Positions 26,090 through 35,390 of a DNA stretch of 64,000 bases are shown here, in pieces (the first letter of the stretch is position 1; every line of letters begins with the position of its first letter). Below the pieces are notes generated by a model, which was given only the letters and a program-made list of their open reading frames with translations, was not told the origin of the DNA and did not search any database. A program made the position numbers and the translations under genes. Source of the stretch: Granulicella sp. L56 (GTDB lineage: Bacteria > Acidobacteriota > Terriglobia > Terriglobales > Acidobacteriaceae); assembly GCF_009765835.1 (NCBI RefSeq), contig NZ_LMUS01000004.1, positions 165,244-229,243 on the forward strand. The letters run 5' to 3'.

Positions 26090-26776
26090 ATGCGGATATT
26101 GGTCTTAGGACAGGGCAAGACGGGAAAACTGGTAGCCGCAATCGCAGCGGAACGCGGTCACGGAGTCCATGTGCTGGACGCCAAGGAAAATGCGAATGCA
26201 TCCGCGCTGACTCCACCTTTTGTTGCTGGGTTCGATGTTGTCATTGACTTTACTGCGCCGGAAGCTGTGGGGCAGAACATGCGTGCCTGCCTCGCGACGG
26301 GCGCGAAGATGGTGATCGGCACAACTGGCTGGTATGACAAACTGCCCGACATGAAGGCCCTTGCGGACCGCAAGCAGGCGGGTCTGTTATACGGGACAAA
26401 TTTTTCCATCGGCGTTCAGGTGTTATTTCAGTTGGCAGCAAAACTAGGCGAGTCACTGAAGAATGCCGGGTACCAGTTTTCGATTGAGGAAACGCATCAC
26501 GTCACCAAACTGGATTCGCCCAGTGGAACCGCGATCACGCTGGCGACAGTCGTAGAAACGGCTTCGGGCTACCAGAAAGTTCCTATCGAATCGAAGCGCG
26601 AAGGCGATGCTCCCGGCACCCATGTTCTCGTAGCGCAGAGCGATGCGGACAGGCTTACGCTGACCCACGAGTCGTTCTCGCGGCGTGGATTCGCCGAAGG
26701 CGCAGTGCGCGCAGCCGAGTGGCTTTCGTCTCGCAAAGGCTGCTACGACTTTCAAAATATTTATACGCAGATTTAG
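26090..26776 (+). CDS. dapB: 4-hydroxy-tetrahydrodipicolinate reductase
   Basis: A 228-residue reductase of the DAP/lysine pathway. It uses NAD(P)H (LVLGQGKTGKLV, 4-15, a compact variant of the GxxGxMG loop). VIDFTAPEA and GTTGW are typical. The catalytic motif EETHHVTKLDSPSGTA (about 138-153) contains the proton-donor His and Lys. It is about 40 residues shorter than most DapBs, a known feature of one clade. It lies 12 bases after lysC and is part of the operon. Confidence 0.93.
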   Translation: MRILVLGQGKTGKLVAAIAAERGHGVHVLDAKENANASALTPPFVAGFDVVIDFTAPEAVGQNMRACLATGAKMVIGTTGWYDKLPDMKALADRKQAGLLYGTNFSIGVQVLFQLAAKLGESLKNAGYQFSIEETHHVTKLDSPSGTAITLATVVETASGYQKVPIESKREGDAPGTHVLVAQSDADRLTLTHESFSRRGFAEGAVRAAEWLSSRKGCYDFQNIYTQI

Positions 26777-26800
26777 GTCTGCATCGAATCGGGGAATGCC

Positions 26801-28066
26801 ATGAGCACAATGGAAGCAGTAACAGCGAAGTTTGCGGATTTAGCGTTTGACCAGAAGCTGGACCGACTGGCTGAAGTAGCTGTAAAGGTTGGGTTGGGGC
26901 TGCGCGCGGGTCAGGAACTCATCATGTCTGCGCCCATGGAAGCGCTGCCGCTGGTGCGGCGCATCACAGAACATGCTTACAAAGCTGGCGCGTTGCTGGT
27001 GACGACATTTTATGGCGATGATCCGTCGGTGCTCGCCCGGTTTGCCTATGCTCCTGATGCCAGCTTCGACTACGCGCCGAAGTGGTTGCAGGATGGCATA
27101 GCCGAGGGATTCCGAAGCGGAGCAGCACGGCTAGCTATTGCGGGGGCGAATCCTGCGCTGCTGGCAAAGCAGGATCCGGCGAAGGTGGCACGGGCGAATG
27201 TTGCGGCCTCAAAGGCAGGCAAGCCTGCGATGGAGTTGATTACCCGCCATGAGATCAACTGGACGATCATTGCCTATGCGACGCCGGAGTGGGCAAAGCT
27301 GGTGTTTCCGAATGATCCCGAAGATGTCGCCGTCGCTAAGTTGTGGGAGGCGATCTTTGTTGCCTCGCGCATCAATGCGGACGATCCGGTCGTCGAGTGG
27401 CAGCAGCATGGCGAACGCTTGAAGAAGCGCGTCGATCTGCTGAATGCAAAACGCTTCTCTGCCCTTCATTTCAAGGGGCCCGGAACGGACCTGACTGTTG
27501 GACTGGCTGACGATCATCTTTGGGCTGGTGGTGGAACGACCGCCGGAAACGGCGTCTATTGCCAGCCCAATATTCCTACCGAGGAGTGCTTCACGACTTC
27601 GCACATGAATCGCGCGAATGGGACGGTGCGGGCGTCGAAGCCGCTCTCGCATCAGGGCACCCTGATTGAAAATATTACGGTGCGGTTTGACGGCGGAAAA
27701 ATCGTAGAAGCGACCGCAACGGCTGGTGAGGACGTGCTCAACCGGTTGATCAGCACGGACGATGGCGCAAGGCGGTTGGGAGAGGTGGCGCTGGTGCCTC
27801 ATTCCTCGCCGATTGCGCAGAGCGGTGTGCTCTTCTGGAACACCTTGTTCGACGAAAATGCCGCAAGCCACATTGCATTGGGACAAGCGTATTCGACCTG
27901 CCTGATTGGCGGCGAAAAGATGGACGCGGAAGAGCTGGCCAAGCGCGGCGCGAATGCCAGCCTGATCCATGTGGACTGGATGATCGGTTCCGGGGCGATG
28001 GATGTAGATGGCATCGCTGCGGATGGAACGGCTGAACCGTTGATGCGTAAGGGCGAGTGGGTGTAG
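26801..28066 (+). CDS. M29 family metallo-aminopeptidase
   Basis: A 421-residue aminopeptidase of the M29/AmpS group (thermophilic leucine-type aminopeptidases). Landmarks are VGLGLRAGQELIMSAP at the N-terminus and the C-terminal metal site with NIPTEECFTTSHMNRANG (Glu and His) and GEVALVPHSSPI (Glu and His). It releases N-terminal amino acids from peptides. It sits between dapB and dapA, 25 bases after dapB, so it is almost certainly cotranscribed with the lysine genes. Why is unclear. No DapE or DapC is in the operon, but this family is not known to deacylate succinyl-DAP. Confidence 0.9.
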   Translation: MSTMEAVTAKFADLAFDQKLDRLAEVAVKVGLGLRAGQELIMSAPMEALPLVRRITEHAYKAGALLVTTFYGDDPSVLARFAYAPDASFDYAPKWLQDGIAEGFRSGAARLAIAGANPALLAKQDPAKVARANVAASKAGKPAMELITRHEINWTIIAYATPEWAKLVFPNDPEDVAVAKLWEAIFVASRINADDPVVEWQQHGERLKKRVDLLNAKRFSALHFKGPGTDLTVGLADDHLWAGGGTTAGNGVYCQPNIPTEECFTTSHMNRANGTVRASKPLSHQGTLIENITVRFDGGKIVEATATAGEDVLNRLISTDDGARRLGEVALVPHSSPIAQSGVLFWNTLFDENAASHIALGQAYSTCLIGGEKMDAEELAKRGANASLIHVDWMIGSGAMDVDGIAADGTAEPLMRKGEWV

Positions 28067-28122
28067 TTAACCCGCATTCACAACAGCAATCACAAGCGAA
28101 GACAAGGTAAACTGCAACCACT

Positions 28123-29043
28123 ATGGAACTGATGGGATGTGGAACGGCGCTGGTCACTCCTTTTCGCAAGGATGGCGGCGTAGATGAGCCTGCGCTTCAT
28201 GCGCTGGTGAACTGGCAGATCGAGAGCGGAATTGATTTTCTGGTTCCCTGCGGCACTACCGGCGAGGCTTCGACTCTGACCGAAGCTGAGTGGCTTCGCG
28301 TCATCGAGTTGGTGGTTGCGACCACGGCAGGACGAGTTCCGGTGTTTGCCGGGTGTACGCATAATGCGACCCATGAAGCTGTAGCCAAGGCGCGGAAGCT
28401 GGCACAGGTTCATGGGCTCACAGGAATCTTAACGGCGAATCCTTATTACAATCGCCCGGGACAAGAGGGGCAGTATCAACACTTCAGGGCAGTCGCCGAA
28501 GCGGTGGACCTGCCAGTCCTGCTCTACAACATTCCGGGGCGAACGGGCGCGAATCTGGAGCCGGCTACCGTGTTGAGGTTAGCGGAGTTGCCCAACGTCA
28601 TTGGCATCAAGGAATCCAGCGGAAATCTGGCGCAAATTACTGAGCTGCTAACTACGGCTCCGCGGAATTTTAAGGTCTTTGCCGGAGATGATGGAATTGC
28701 GTTGCCGGTAATTTCCCTGGGCGGAAGCGGATTGATTTCGGTGGCCTCCAATGCCATTCCGGGGCAGATGTCGCGGATGATTGGGGCAGCCATGGAGAAC
28801 GATTGGGTGGGCGCGCGGCGGATCAATCGACAGTTCTTCCAATTGATGCAGGCGCACTTCTGGGAGGCCAATCCTGCGCCCATCAAGGCTGTGCTCTCCC
28901 TACTGGGGCGATGCGAAGATGTTTTGCGGCTGCCCATGGTGCCGGTTTCTGCAGCTACGCGTCGCAAGCTGGAGTGCATGGTGGGAGAGCTTGGCCTTCT
29001 GGTAGGTGTTCCGGGAACCGGCGAAGATCTGCGAATGTTCTAA
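28123..29043 (+). CDS. dapA: 4-hydroxy-tetrahydrodipicolinate synthase
   Basis: A 306-residue aldolase that condenses pyruvate with aspartate semialdehyde. It has CGTALVTPFRKDGGVD at the start, VPCGTTGEASTL, YNIPGRTG with the catalytic Tyr, and IGIKESSGN with the Schiff-base Lys. The fold is a TIM barrel. It lies in the DAP operon after the M29 peptidase and 39 bases before dapD. Confidence 0.96.
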   Translation: MELMGCGTALVTPFRKDGGVDEPALHALVNWQIESGIDFLVPCGTTGEASTLTEAEWLRVIELVVATTAGRVPVFAGCTHNATHEAVAKARKLAQVHGLTGILTANPYYNRPGQEGQYQHFRAVAEAVDLPVLLYNIPGRTGANLEPATVLRLAELPNVIGIKESSGNLAQITELLTTAPRNFKVFAGDDGIALPVISLGGSGLISVASNAIPGQMSRMIGAAMENDWVGARRINRQFFQLMQAHFWEANPAPIKAVLSLLGRCEDVLRLPMVPVSAATRRKLECMVGELGLLVGVPGTGEDLRMF

Positions 29044-29082
29044 AGCTTCATATCAATCAACATTTTAAGAAAAAGGTGACAA

Positions 29083-29934
29083 GTGAGTCTGGACGGAACG
29101 TTGCAGGAGCGGATTGAGCATTGGTTTGCGCAGGGTGCGGCTGCGGTAGGGAACAAAGAGGCTGAGGCCGCGTTTCTTGAGTTGCGGCGTGGACTCGAAG
29201 CGGGTGAATTGCGCTCAGCAGAGCCGGATGATTCGCCTTTAGGTTGGCGCGTCAATGCGTGGATCAAAAGAGGTATCCTCCTTGGTTTCCGACTGGGAGC
29301 GTTGGTGGAGATGGGGTCGACCGAGGGACTTTCTTTTGTGGACAAAGAGACCTATCCGGCGCGACGGTTTGCCGTGGAAGACGGGGTACGGGTGGTTCCG
29401 GGCGGCTCCAGTGTCAGAGCGGGAGCCTTTGTTTCTAAAGGGGTCGTCCTGATGCCCCCGGCTTACATCAATGTGGGAGCGTATGTAGATGAGGGGACGA
29501 TGGTGGACTCTCATGCGCTGGTGGGGAGCTGCGCGCAGATTGGCAAGATGGTGCATCTGAGCGCGGCAGCGCAGATCGGCGGCGTGCTGGAGCCGGTGAA
29601 CGCGAGCCCCGTCATTATTGAGGATGGTGTGCTAGTAGGCGGAAATACCGGGGTCTATGAGGGTACGGTCGTGCGGAAGCGTGCGGTTCTGGCGGCTGGC
29701 ACGGTGTTGACGCGTGGAACTCCGGTCTACGATCTGGTGCGTGGAGAGGTGTATAAGGCGACCGCTGAGATGCCGCTGATTATCCCAGAAGGGGCGGTGG
29801 TGGTGCCGGGTTCGCGCGCTGTCAACAAAGGAAAAGGGCAGGAGTGGGGGTTGAGCATCTCTGCTCCAGTGATCGTCAAGTATCGTGATGAAAAGACCGA
29901 GCTCTCTCTGGTCTTAGAGGATATTTTGCGCTAA
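29083..29934 (+). CDS. dapD: tetrahydrodipicolinate N-succinyltransferase
   Basis: A 283-residue left-handed beta-helix transferase that succinylates tetrahydrodipicolinate. The hexapeptide repeats run through GAFVSKGVVLMPPAYINVG, GTMVDSHALVGSCAQIG, GGVLEPVNASPVIIEDG and GGNTGVYEGTVVRKRAVLAAG. The start is GTG at 29083 with AAGG six bases upstream. Its presence indicates the succinylase branch to meso-DAP. DapC and DapE are not in this window, so those steps are coded elsewhere. Confidence 0.95.
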   Translation: MSLDGTLQERIEHWFAQGAAAVGNKEAEAAFLELRRGLEAGELRSAEPDDSPLGWRVNAWIKRGILLGFRLGALVEMGSTEGLSFVDKETYPARRFAVEDGVRVVPGGSSVRAGAFVSKGVVLMPPAYINVGAYVDEGTMVDSHALVGSCAQIGKMVHLSAAAQIGGVLEPVNASPVIIEDGVLVGGNTGVYEGTVVRKRAVLAAGTVLTRGTPVYDLVRGEVYKATAEMPLIIPEGAVVVPGSRAVNKGKGQEWGLSISAPVIVKYRDEKTELSLVLEDILR

Positions 29935-29972
29935 TACCGAGGCTCGAAAATGCAGTTCGAGGTTGAATCTGT

Positions 29973-30329
29973 ATGACCGGACGAATCATCCTCGCTGTGC
30001 TCTTTATGCTGAGCGGCATACTGCATTTCGTTCTGCCGCAGCCCTATCTTCGGATCATGCCGCCGTATCTGCCTTCGCCGTCGTTGCTCGTCGGCATCAG
30101 CGGGGTGGCGGAGATATTGGGTGGGATTGGGCTGCTGATTCCCCCGACCCGCCATCTGGCCGCCTGGGGGCTCGTGGCGCTGTTGATCGCTGTGCTGCCT
30201 GCCAACATCTATACGGCGACGGCTCATCTCGCGCTGCCCGGCCTGGCAGGCCAGAGCTGGGTTCAGTGGCTCAGAATTCCACTTCAGATTCCGCTTGTAT
30301 ATTGGGCGTGGCTCTATACGCGAGGCTAG
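29973..30329 (+). CDS. DoxX-like membrane protein
   Basis: A 118-residue protein with four hydrophobic segments, starting MTGRIILAVLFMLSGILHF and including GVAEILGGIGLLIPPTR, the pattern of the DoxX/MauE family (quinone-linked electron transfer or redox support). Function is unknown. It starts 38 bases after dapD and may be the last gene of the operon by read-through. GAGG lies rather far (12 bases) upstream of the ATG. Confidence 0.75.
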   Translation: MTGRIILAVLFMLSGILHFVLPQPYLRIMPPYLPSPSLLVGISGVAEILGGIGLLIPPTRHLAAWGLVALLIAVLPANIYTATAHLALPGLAGQSWVQWLRIPLQIPLVYWAWLYTRG

Positions 30330-30348
30330 ATTGATATCTCTGCTGAAA

Positions 30349-30374
30349 CCCATGTCCCAGAAGCGGGACATGGG
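30349..30374. repeat. perfect inverted repeat between convergent doxX and uppP
   Basis: CCCATGTCCC (30349-30358) and GGGACATGGG (30365-30374) form a perfect ten-base stem with a six-base loop. It lies between two converging genes, so it may help end transcription. It lacks a clear T run on either side and I do not call it a terminator. Confidence 0.45.
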
Positions 30375-30402
30375 GCACCCGGTTGAGTGTAAGCCGCGAT
30401 GA

Positions 30403-31293
30403 TTACAGGTGACGGGGACCGTAGTGGAGGTAGAAAACCACGGCTGAAGCTACGAGGCAATAGATCCCGAAGAGATACCAGCGGCCCTGTTCAAGCCAAC
30501 TGCTGAGCCACTTCAAGGCAACCAGGCCGGCGAGGAAGGCGAAGACCATTCCCAGCAGGCTTGCGATCACGCTGCTGTGTAGATCGATGGGCCTTCCGCT
30601 GGCAGCGGCTTCGTGCGTCGCCTTCAATAGCCGCAGGGCTTCTTTGCCGATGGCGGCGGGAGTGAGGATGACGGCGAGGGCGAAGCTGAAGCGCTCGGCC
30701 CGGTCCTTGCTGGCTCCCGTCAACATGCCGGTGGAGATGGTCGCGCCCGAGCGGGAGAAACCGCGAAAGGGCAGGCAGAGGCCCTGTACAGCACCGATCC
30801 AGCCTGCCTGTCGCATAGTGACGCTGTCGCCGTAGACCTGTTCGTGCGCGCCCATGCGCCGCTTTTCAATCAGTCCGGCGATAAGGATGAGGATGCCGGC
30901 TGCGGCAAGCGCGGGAGCGACCAGATCGAGCCGCCCGAAGAGAGATTCGATCTCGCCCTTACTCGCCCCGGCAAAGGCGGTCTTCTCGATGACTTTGATG
31001 ATGGGATAGCCGATGATGGCGGTCAGGATCGAGGCCCAGATGGCACGGATGGCGAAGCGCTTGAAGGCGTCGGAGCTGGAGAAGTAGGTCCGCTTCCACT
31101 GGCTCCAGAAGTAGACGATCACGGCGAACATGGTGCCGGTGTGCAGCATGACCAACAGCAGCGTCATGGGCGGCGAGGAGGGGTCGAGGCCCAGCAGCTT
31201 CTCCGCGACGACGACGTGGGCGGAGCTGGAGACGGGTAGAAGCTCGGCGAGACCCTGCACTATGGCAAGAATGATCACTTGAAAAATTGGCAT
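30403..31293 (-). CDS. uppP: undecaprenyl-diphosphatase UppP
   Basis: A 296-residue membrane phosphatase that recycles the undecaprenyl carrier for peptidoglycan and O-antigen synthesis. The two active-site motifs are QGLAELLPVSSSAH (13-26) and LPFRGFSRSGATIS (in the middle, with the Arg-Ser pair). The usual PGTSRSGAT is here FRGFSRSGAT. There are about eight hydrophobic segments. The product confers bacitracin tolerance when abundant in other species. The start ATG at 31293 follows TAGGATGGATCT. Confidence 0.94.
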   Translation of the reverse strand: MPIFQVIILAIVQGLAELLPVSSSAHVVVAEKLLGLDPSSPPMTLLLVMLHTGTMFAVIVYFWSQWKRTYFSSSDAFKRFAIRAIWASILTAIIGYPIIKVIEKTAFAGASKGEIESLFGRLDLVAPALAAAGILILIAGLIEKRRMGAHEQVYGDSVTMRQAGWIGAVQGLCLPFRGFSRSGATISTGMLTGASKDRAERFSFALAVILTPAAIGKEALRLLKATHEAAASGRPIDLHSSVIASLLGMVFAFLAGLVALKWLSSWLEQGRWYLFGIYCLVASAVVFYLHYGPRHL

Positions 31294-31336
31294 AGATCCA
31301 TCCTAAATGGCGTCTCGATGATAAAGCAGCGAGTGC

Positions 31337-31831
31337 CTACGAGAGCATCTTTTCGAACACTGCCCAGGTTTTAATCCGCTCGAAACCTTCGCGCAGATAG
31401 AATCGGTGCGCTCCCTCGCGAGCGATGCGGGAGGTGACGCGAATCTTCGTGACTCCCTGTTCCCTGCCCCATGACTCGACCTCGGCGCAGAGCCGTTTGC
31501 CAATGCCGAGGCTCCGATGGGCTTCGCTGACGACGAGCCCGGTGATGAGTGCGAACGAGCACGATTGGAGTTCATGCATAAGGGTCACTTCGATCCAGCC
31601 GGCGATCTCGGTGTTGCCGGCAATCTTCAGGCAGGCAACAAATGCTGCATGACTGCCGATGTGTGAGGACAGTTGTACGATGCGTTGCGAGATTGCTTCG
31701 CTGGATACGTCATAGCCAAGCTGCGCGCTTAGCTCTGATATCGCTTGAGCGTCTTCGAGCAAGACGGGACGCACGATCAGAGAGGGACTACGAGGAGTCG
31801 CATCAGGACGGTCAGTCAAAGAATCGCTCAT
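31337..31831 (-). CDS. GNAT family N-acetyltransferase
   Basis: A 164-residue acetyltransferase with the GNAT acetyl-CoA loop VVSEAHRSLGIGKRLCAEVE (about 99-118, R-x-x-G-x-G pattern) and a C-terminal FYLREGFERIKTWAVF strand-helix. The substrate is not inferable. It lies 43 bases upstream of uppP in the same orientation; the two may share a transcript. Confidence 0.85.
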   Translation of the reverse strand: MSDSLTDRPDATPRSPSLIVRPVLLEDAQAISELSAQLGYDVSSEAISQRIVQLSSHIGSHAAFVACLKIAGNTEIAGWIEVTLMHELQSCSFALITGLVVSEAHRSLGIGKRLCAEVESWGREQGVTKIRVTSRIAREGAHRFYLREGFERIKTWAVFEKMLS

Positions 31832-31860
31832 TATTCCATGTTTACATAGCTAAATAGCAG

Positions 31861-32415
31861 TTAGGAAGCGCTGTGGCCCGTGCACTGCAAGACGCCCAGA
31901 TAGGCACTCCATGGACCAACTGCGTCACGATATTGGTGGGCCATCACGCGGGAGAGTTGGTGGAGATGGGTGAGATCGTGAACGGCCCAGGTCGACAAAA
32001 GCTCTGAGAGTGTCACCGGGCCAAAGGCCGGATGCCTTCCTCTGCGCGCCAGGTCTTCGGGCTGCAAATTCAGGGCATCGAGCGAAGCCAGATTTTCCTT
32101 CCGCAGACGGGCAAAATCGTCGAGCAACTGTTCGAGCGACTTGCCCTGGCTGGCCTTCAACTGCGCAAAGCGGTCAAGGGGATCGAATGGCCGGGCTTCG
32201 CCGCTCTCCAGCGTGATACGCACTCTGATCATCCAGTCAGTGCGCTCGACGAAGGCCAGATGGCCCACGATATCGAACGCACTCCAGGTCCCTTCTCCTT
32301 CGTTACGGCGCACCCAGATATCGGGGAGCTCTCGCAACAACGCATCGAGCACGGCGGGAGTGCGTGTGAGGACCGCGATGGTCTCGGGCAGGTTGCATTT
32401 GTTCTGGTTTGCCAT
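31861..32415 (-). CDS. DinB family protein
   Basis: A 184-residue four-helix-bundle protein (DinB/YfiT type). The metal-binding His triad is probably the His of IVGHLAFVERTDW and the two in VHDLTHLHQL. Many members are thiol-dependent metalloenzymes such as bacillithiol transferases. The true start is likely the ATG at 32415; sequence further upstream in the same frame looks non-coding. A bacillithiol-linked role is a guess encouraged by the YpdA gene at 50.8 kb. Confidence 0.8.
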   Translation of the reverse strand: MANQNKCNLPETIAVLTRTPAVLDALLRELPDIWVRRNEGEGTWSAFDIVGHLAFVERTDWMIRVRITLESGEARPFDPLDRFAQLKASQGKSLEQLLDDFARLRKENLASLDALNLQPEDLARRGRHPAFGPVTLSELLSTWAVHDLTHLHQLSRVMAHQYRDAVGPWSAYLGVLQCTGHSAS

Positions 32416-32461
32416 GGCTCCATAGATACATGGGTTGCACTTTGAACTCAAGCGGCGATGC

Positions 32462-33499
32462 TCAATCGCGGTCGTCGCCGAAGATGGGGATCTGTTGCTG
32501 CACCTTGTAAGCGATAGCTGCGGCGCGGGCGGCATAGTCCGATTGCGGATACTTCTCTTTGAGTTCCTGAGCTATGGCGATGGCCCGCTGCCCGGCATCC
32601 TGCGAGTGCTTGCGGTCGTCCTGCACGGTATACATGGTGCTGGCTACGCCTTGACGGTAGGTCGCGTTGTAGAGAGCTTCTGCCGCTTTGGGGCCGTCGG
32701 GGTATCGCTGCGCGTATTTTTCGTAGAGGCCAGACTCCATCTCAGGACACTTGGGAAGACCCTGCCAGTCGCCGCAGAGCTTGTTGTCGAGCAGATCGTA
32801 GGCAGCGAGGGCAGCGTATTTGGTGTCGGGATACATCTTCATGACCTTCTTCATCTCGCCATCGTAGAGCTGGGGTCGAAGATAGGCCTCCTGCTCCTTG
32901 GCGCTGGGAAGGGTGCTGATGTCCACCTTCTCTAACTGCCAGCGAATATCTGCGGCTCGCCATGCGGCCGCCGGAGCAAAGGAGGACTGGGGAAAATAAT
33001 CGGCAGCACGTTCGTAGAGGAGATGCGCCGCCTGCGCGGCTCCTTTCGGTGCATGAGCTTCAGCCGCTTCGGCCTCGAAGTTCGCCGCAGCACCATAGAG
33101 AATGGCGTCGCCGCCGGGAGTCGATGGAGTAACGACGCCCTTATCGCGAATCCAGCCTGAGGCCGGAGTAACAGTATCGTTGTCATCGGTGAATTCAGGC
33201 TTGTTCTCGTCGCTGGTGTCTTCGACATCGGTGTTGGCGAAGACCTGGATCCACGGGCCATTGCGCTGAACGATAACGACCTCGTGGCCGGGAGTAACGG
33301 TGGAGAGCTTCTGGGCGTCGGCATCGGCGGTGACATAGACGTTGGCCAGATGCAGCACAGTGGCGCGGGCGGCGCGATCATAACCGGACTTGTCCTTGGG
33401 CTTCTGCGCTGCCGCAATTCCGGCGGCAAACAACAGGGTTGCCGATACCGAGAGTATCAATCGTGACCGAAGAGTTCGCTGAAGCAGGAGAGCACGCAT
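32462..33499 (-). CDS. secreted SH3-like/TPR-like protein
   Basis: A 345-residue exported protein. A signal peptide ends near AAGIAAAQ (about 31). Residues 45-120 look like a bacterial SH3 domain (VLHLANVYVTADADA ... EVVIVQRNGPWIQVF ... GWIRDKGVV). The rest has helical repeats with TPR-like spacing (AAHLLYERAADYFPQSSFAP, and later AAEALYNATYRQG, ELKEKYPQSDYAARAAAI), like BamD/YbgF-type periplasmic scaffolds. The role is unknown. Confidence 0.7.
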   Translation of the reverse strand: MRALLLQRTLRSRLILSVSATLLFAAGIAAAQKPKDKSGYDRAARATVLHLANVYVTADADAQKLSTVTPGHEVVIVQRNGPWIQVFANTDVEDTSDENKPEFTDDNDTVTPASGWIRDKGVVTPSTPGGDAILYGAAANFEAEAAEAHAPKGAAQAAHLLYERAADYFPQSSFAPAAAWRAADIRWQLEKVDISTLPSAKEQEAYLRPQLYDGEMKKVMKMYPDTKYAALAAYDLLDNKLCGDWQGLPKCPEMESGLYEKYAQRYPDGPKAAEALYNATYRQGVASTMYTVQDDRKHSQDAGQRAIAIAQELKEKYPQSDYAARAAAIAYKVQQQIPIFGDDRD

Positions 33500-33577
33500 A
33501 GACGATTATTAGACGCTCCATTCAAGATTGGGGAGAGCCCGTACGCAATGATAGCGGCTAACGAAAGGAAATGCGGT

Positions 33578-35311
33578 TCAGGCGGTCACTGATTCGCGGG
33601 CAACGTGGACCCGGTCGCGACCAGCGTGTTTAGCATCGTACAACGCACGGTCAGCCAGACGAACAAGATCGGTCGCATCCTGGGCAGGAGCGGGATACAT
33701 CGCGACGCCAATGGACACCGAAATCTGGCGCAGGGTCTCTCCCTTGGACCGTACGCGCAGCTTGCCGACGGCCTGCCGGATCAGCTCCGCGCGCTCGACG
33801 GCAGTCTCCTCGTTGGTCTCGGGAAGGATAATGATGAACTCCTCGCCTCCATAGCGGCAGACGACATCTTCGCTGCGTACCGACTGTCGGAAACACTCGG
33901 CGACCTCGCGGAGAACGGTATCGCCCGCCTCGTGGCCGAAGGTGTCGTTAAAGGCCTTGAAGTGATCCACGTCGAGCATAAGGACAGCCAGAGGAGTCGT
34001 GCTGCGGAGAGCGCGATGTACCTCGCGCTCAAGAGCGATTGCCATGAAGTGGCGATTGAACAGCCGTGTAAGGCCATCGCGAATGGATTGATTTTCAAGC
34101 TTCGCCCGCAGATTGAGACCTGCGATGGTCATCGCTGCCAGTTCTACTGTCTCGCTGATCTGAAGAATACGGCTACGTGCGAGGTCTGCGATCTCCTGTG
34201 CGGGAAAGGTGAGATAGACGAAGCCAAGTGTCTCACCCTGTGCGGCTAAGGGGATGCAGACATAGTTCTCGGGTGGTTCGCCGGCGAAGTGACTACAGTT
34301 GATCGCGGAGTGACCGGGAGAACGCCAGCGCAGATGCCCGGCCCGCAAGCCGCAACAGGCATCGGAAGCGAAGCCGTCGGCCAGCGAGATGGGATTGTTC
34401 CACGAAGCTGCGATCTCCAACATGCTGCGCGAATTGTTCGTGATCAGGGTTGCACCGCTGCTTCCGGGGACAAGCGCCTGCAGGTGACGGCAGGTGCAGG
34501 CCTGGGCCTCGGCTGCAGTAACGCACAGGTGCAACTCGTCGCGCGTAGCTTTCAGAAGAGCGGCCTCGCCTCCACGGCGCTCGAGCGCCTCGATGGTGGC
34601 TTCGAGGTGATCGTTGGCGACGGACAACTGCTTCTCAAACGACCGGCGGCGCAGAGCATCTCGAATGAGAAACCAAAAAAGGACAACCAGCACTACCAGT
34701 AAGAGGCCAAGGTAACCGGCGCCCGCAAGCAGGCTTCGAACGCTGCTGTCCTGCGATTCGTTGGAGCGCTCTTTCAATAATCCGCGCTCCTCCTGCTGAA
34801 TCACATCGAGGACGTGGTGGCAGGCCAGAATCTCCTGATCGGGAACCGTCTTCGATTGCCGGGCAGTCTCCACCGCATGAGTTAGCACGACGACCGAGGT
34901 TTCCAACTCGTCTGCGTGATGCCGTTGGGAGGCATTGTCCTGAAAGAGATTTTGCAGGGTGACGACACCGTTCTGGATAGCTGATAGAGAGGATTCCGCA
35001 GTACGCAGATAATTTATATCTCCGGTCGCCTGAAACAGTTGCATGCTGGAGCTGAGCCGATCAAGCCGCTGCGATTCCATCTGGATATTGCTGAGAACGG
35101 TTTGAGAGTGATCCAGCCAGTTACGAATCTCGATCAGGTGCCGCGTGTTCGAGTAGACGATCAGCCCCCCGCCTACTGTAAAGATGAACGCTCCAATGGC
35201 GGACAGGAGCAGCAGAGGGATCACCTTACTGGGCTTAAGAGGAGCGTGTCGAGAGGAGAAAAGTTCAGTCAATTTTATGTCCCTGACACGTATCTTCAAC
35301 GTGATTCTCAC
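33578..35311 (-). CDS. membrane-bound diguanylate cyclase with GAF and GGDEF domains
   Basis: A 577-residue signalling enzyme. The N-terminus has a transmembrane helix (VIPLLLLSAIGAFIFTVGGG), an extracytoplasmic helical sensor of about 130 residues (CHASE3-like), and a second helix (AGAGYLGLLLVVLVVLFWFL). A GAF domain follows with Cys/His-rich spots (ACTCRH, DACCGLRAGH, NCSHF), then the GGDEF domain. The active site reads GGEEF, competent in active cyclases, with an RSED I-site five residues upstream for product inhibition. It should make cyclic di-GMP. No partner regulator is adjacent. It is probably monocistronic. Confidence 0.9.
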   Translation of the reverse strand: MRITLKIRVRDIKLTELFSSRHAPLKPSKVIPLLLLSAIGAFIFTVGGGLIVYSNTRHLIEIRNWLDHSQTVLSNIQMESQRLDRLSSSMQLFQATGDINYLRTAESSLSAIQNGVVTLQNLFQDNASQRHHADELETSVVVLTHAVETARQSKTVPDQEILACHHVLDVIQQEERGLLKERSNESQDSSVRSLLAGAGYLGLLLVVLVVLFWFLIRDALRRRSFEKQLSVANDHLEATIEALERRGGEAALLKATRDELHLCVTAAEAQACTCRHLQALVPGSSGATLITNNSRSMLEIAASWNNPISLADGFASDACCGLRAGHLRWRSPGHSAINCSHFAGEPPENYVCIPLAAQGETLGFVYLTFPAQEIADLARSRILQISETVELAAMTIAGLNLRAKLENQSIRDGLTRLFNRHFMAIALEREVHRALRSTTPLAVLMLDVDHFKAFNDTFGHEAGDTVLREVAECFRQSVRSEDVVCRYGGEEFIIILPETNEETAVERAELIRQAVGKLRVRSKGETLRQISVSIGVAMYPAPAQDATDLVRLADRALYDAKHAGRDRVHVARESVTA

Positions 35312-35390
35312 CTAGCGTATCGCGAATATAGCCAGAACAGGCTGATACGAAAGCGGTAGTGCTACCCGGAGATTACACCCGTCACGACTT

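Noticed and set aside
30349..30374. The ten-base hairpin as an intrinsic terminator
   Set aside because: There is no T run on either side; listed only as an inverted repeat.
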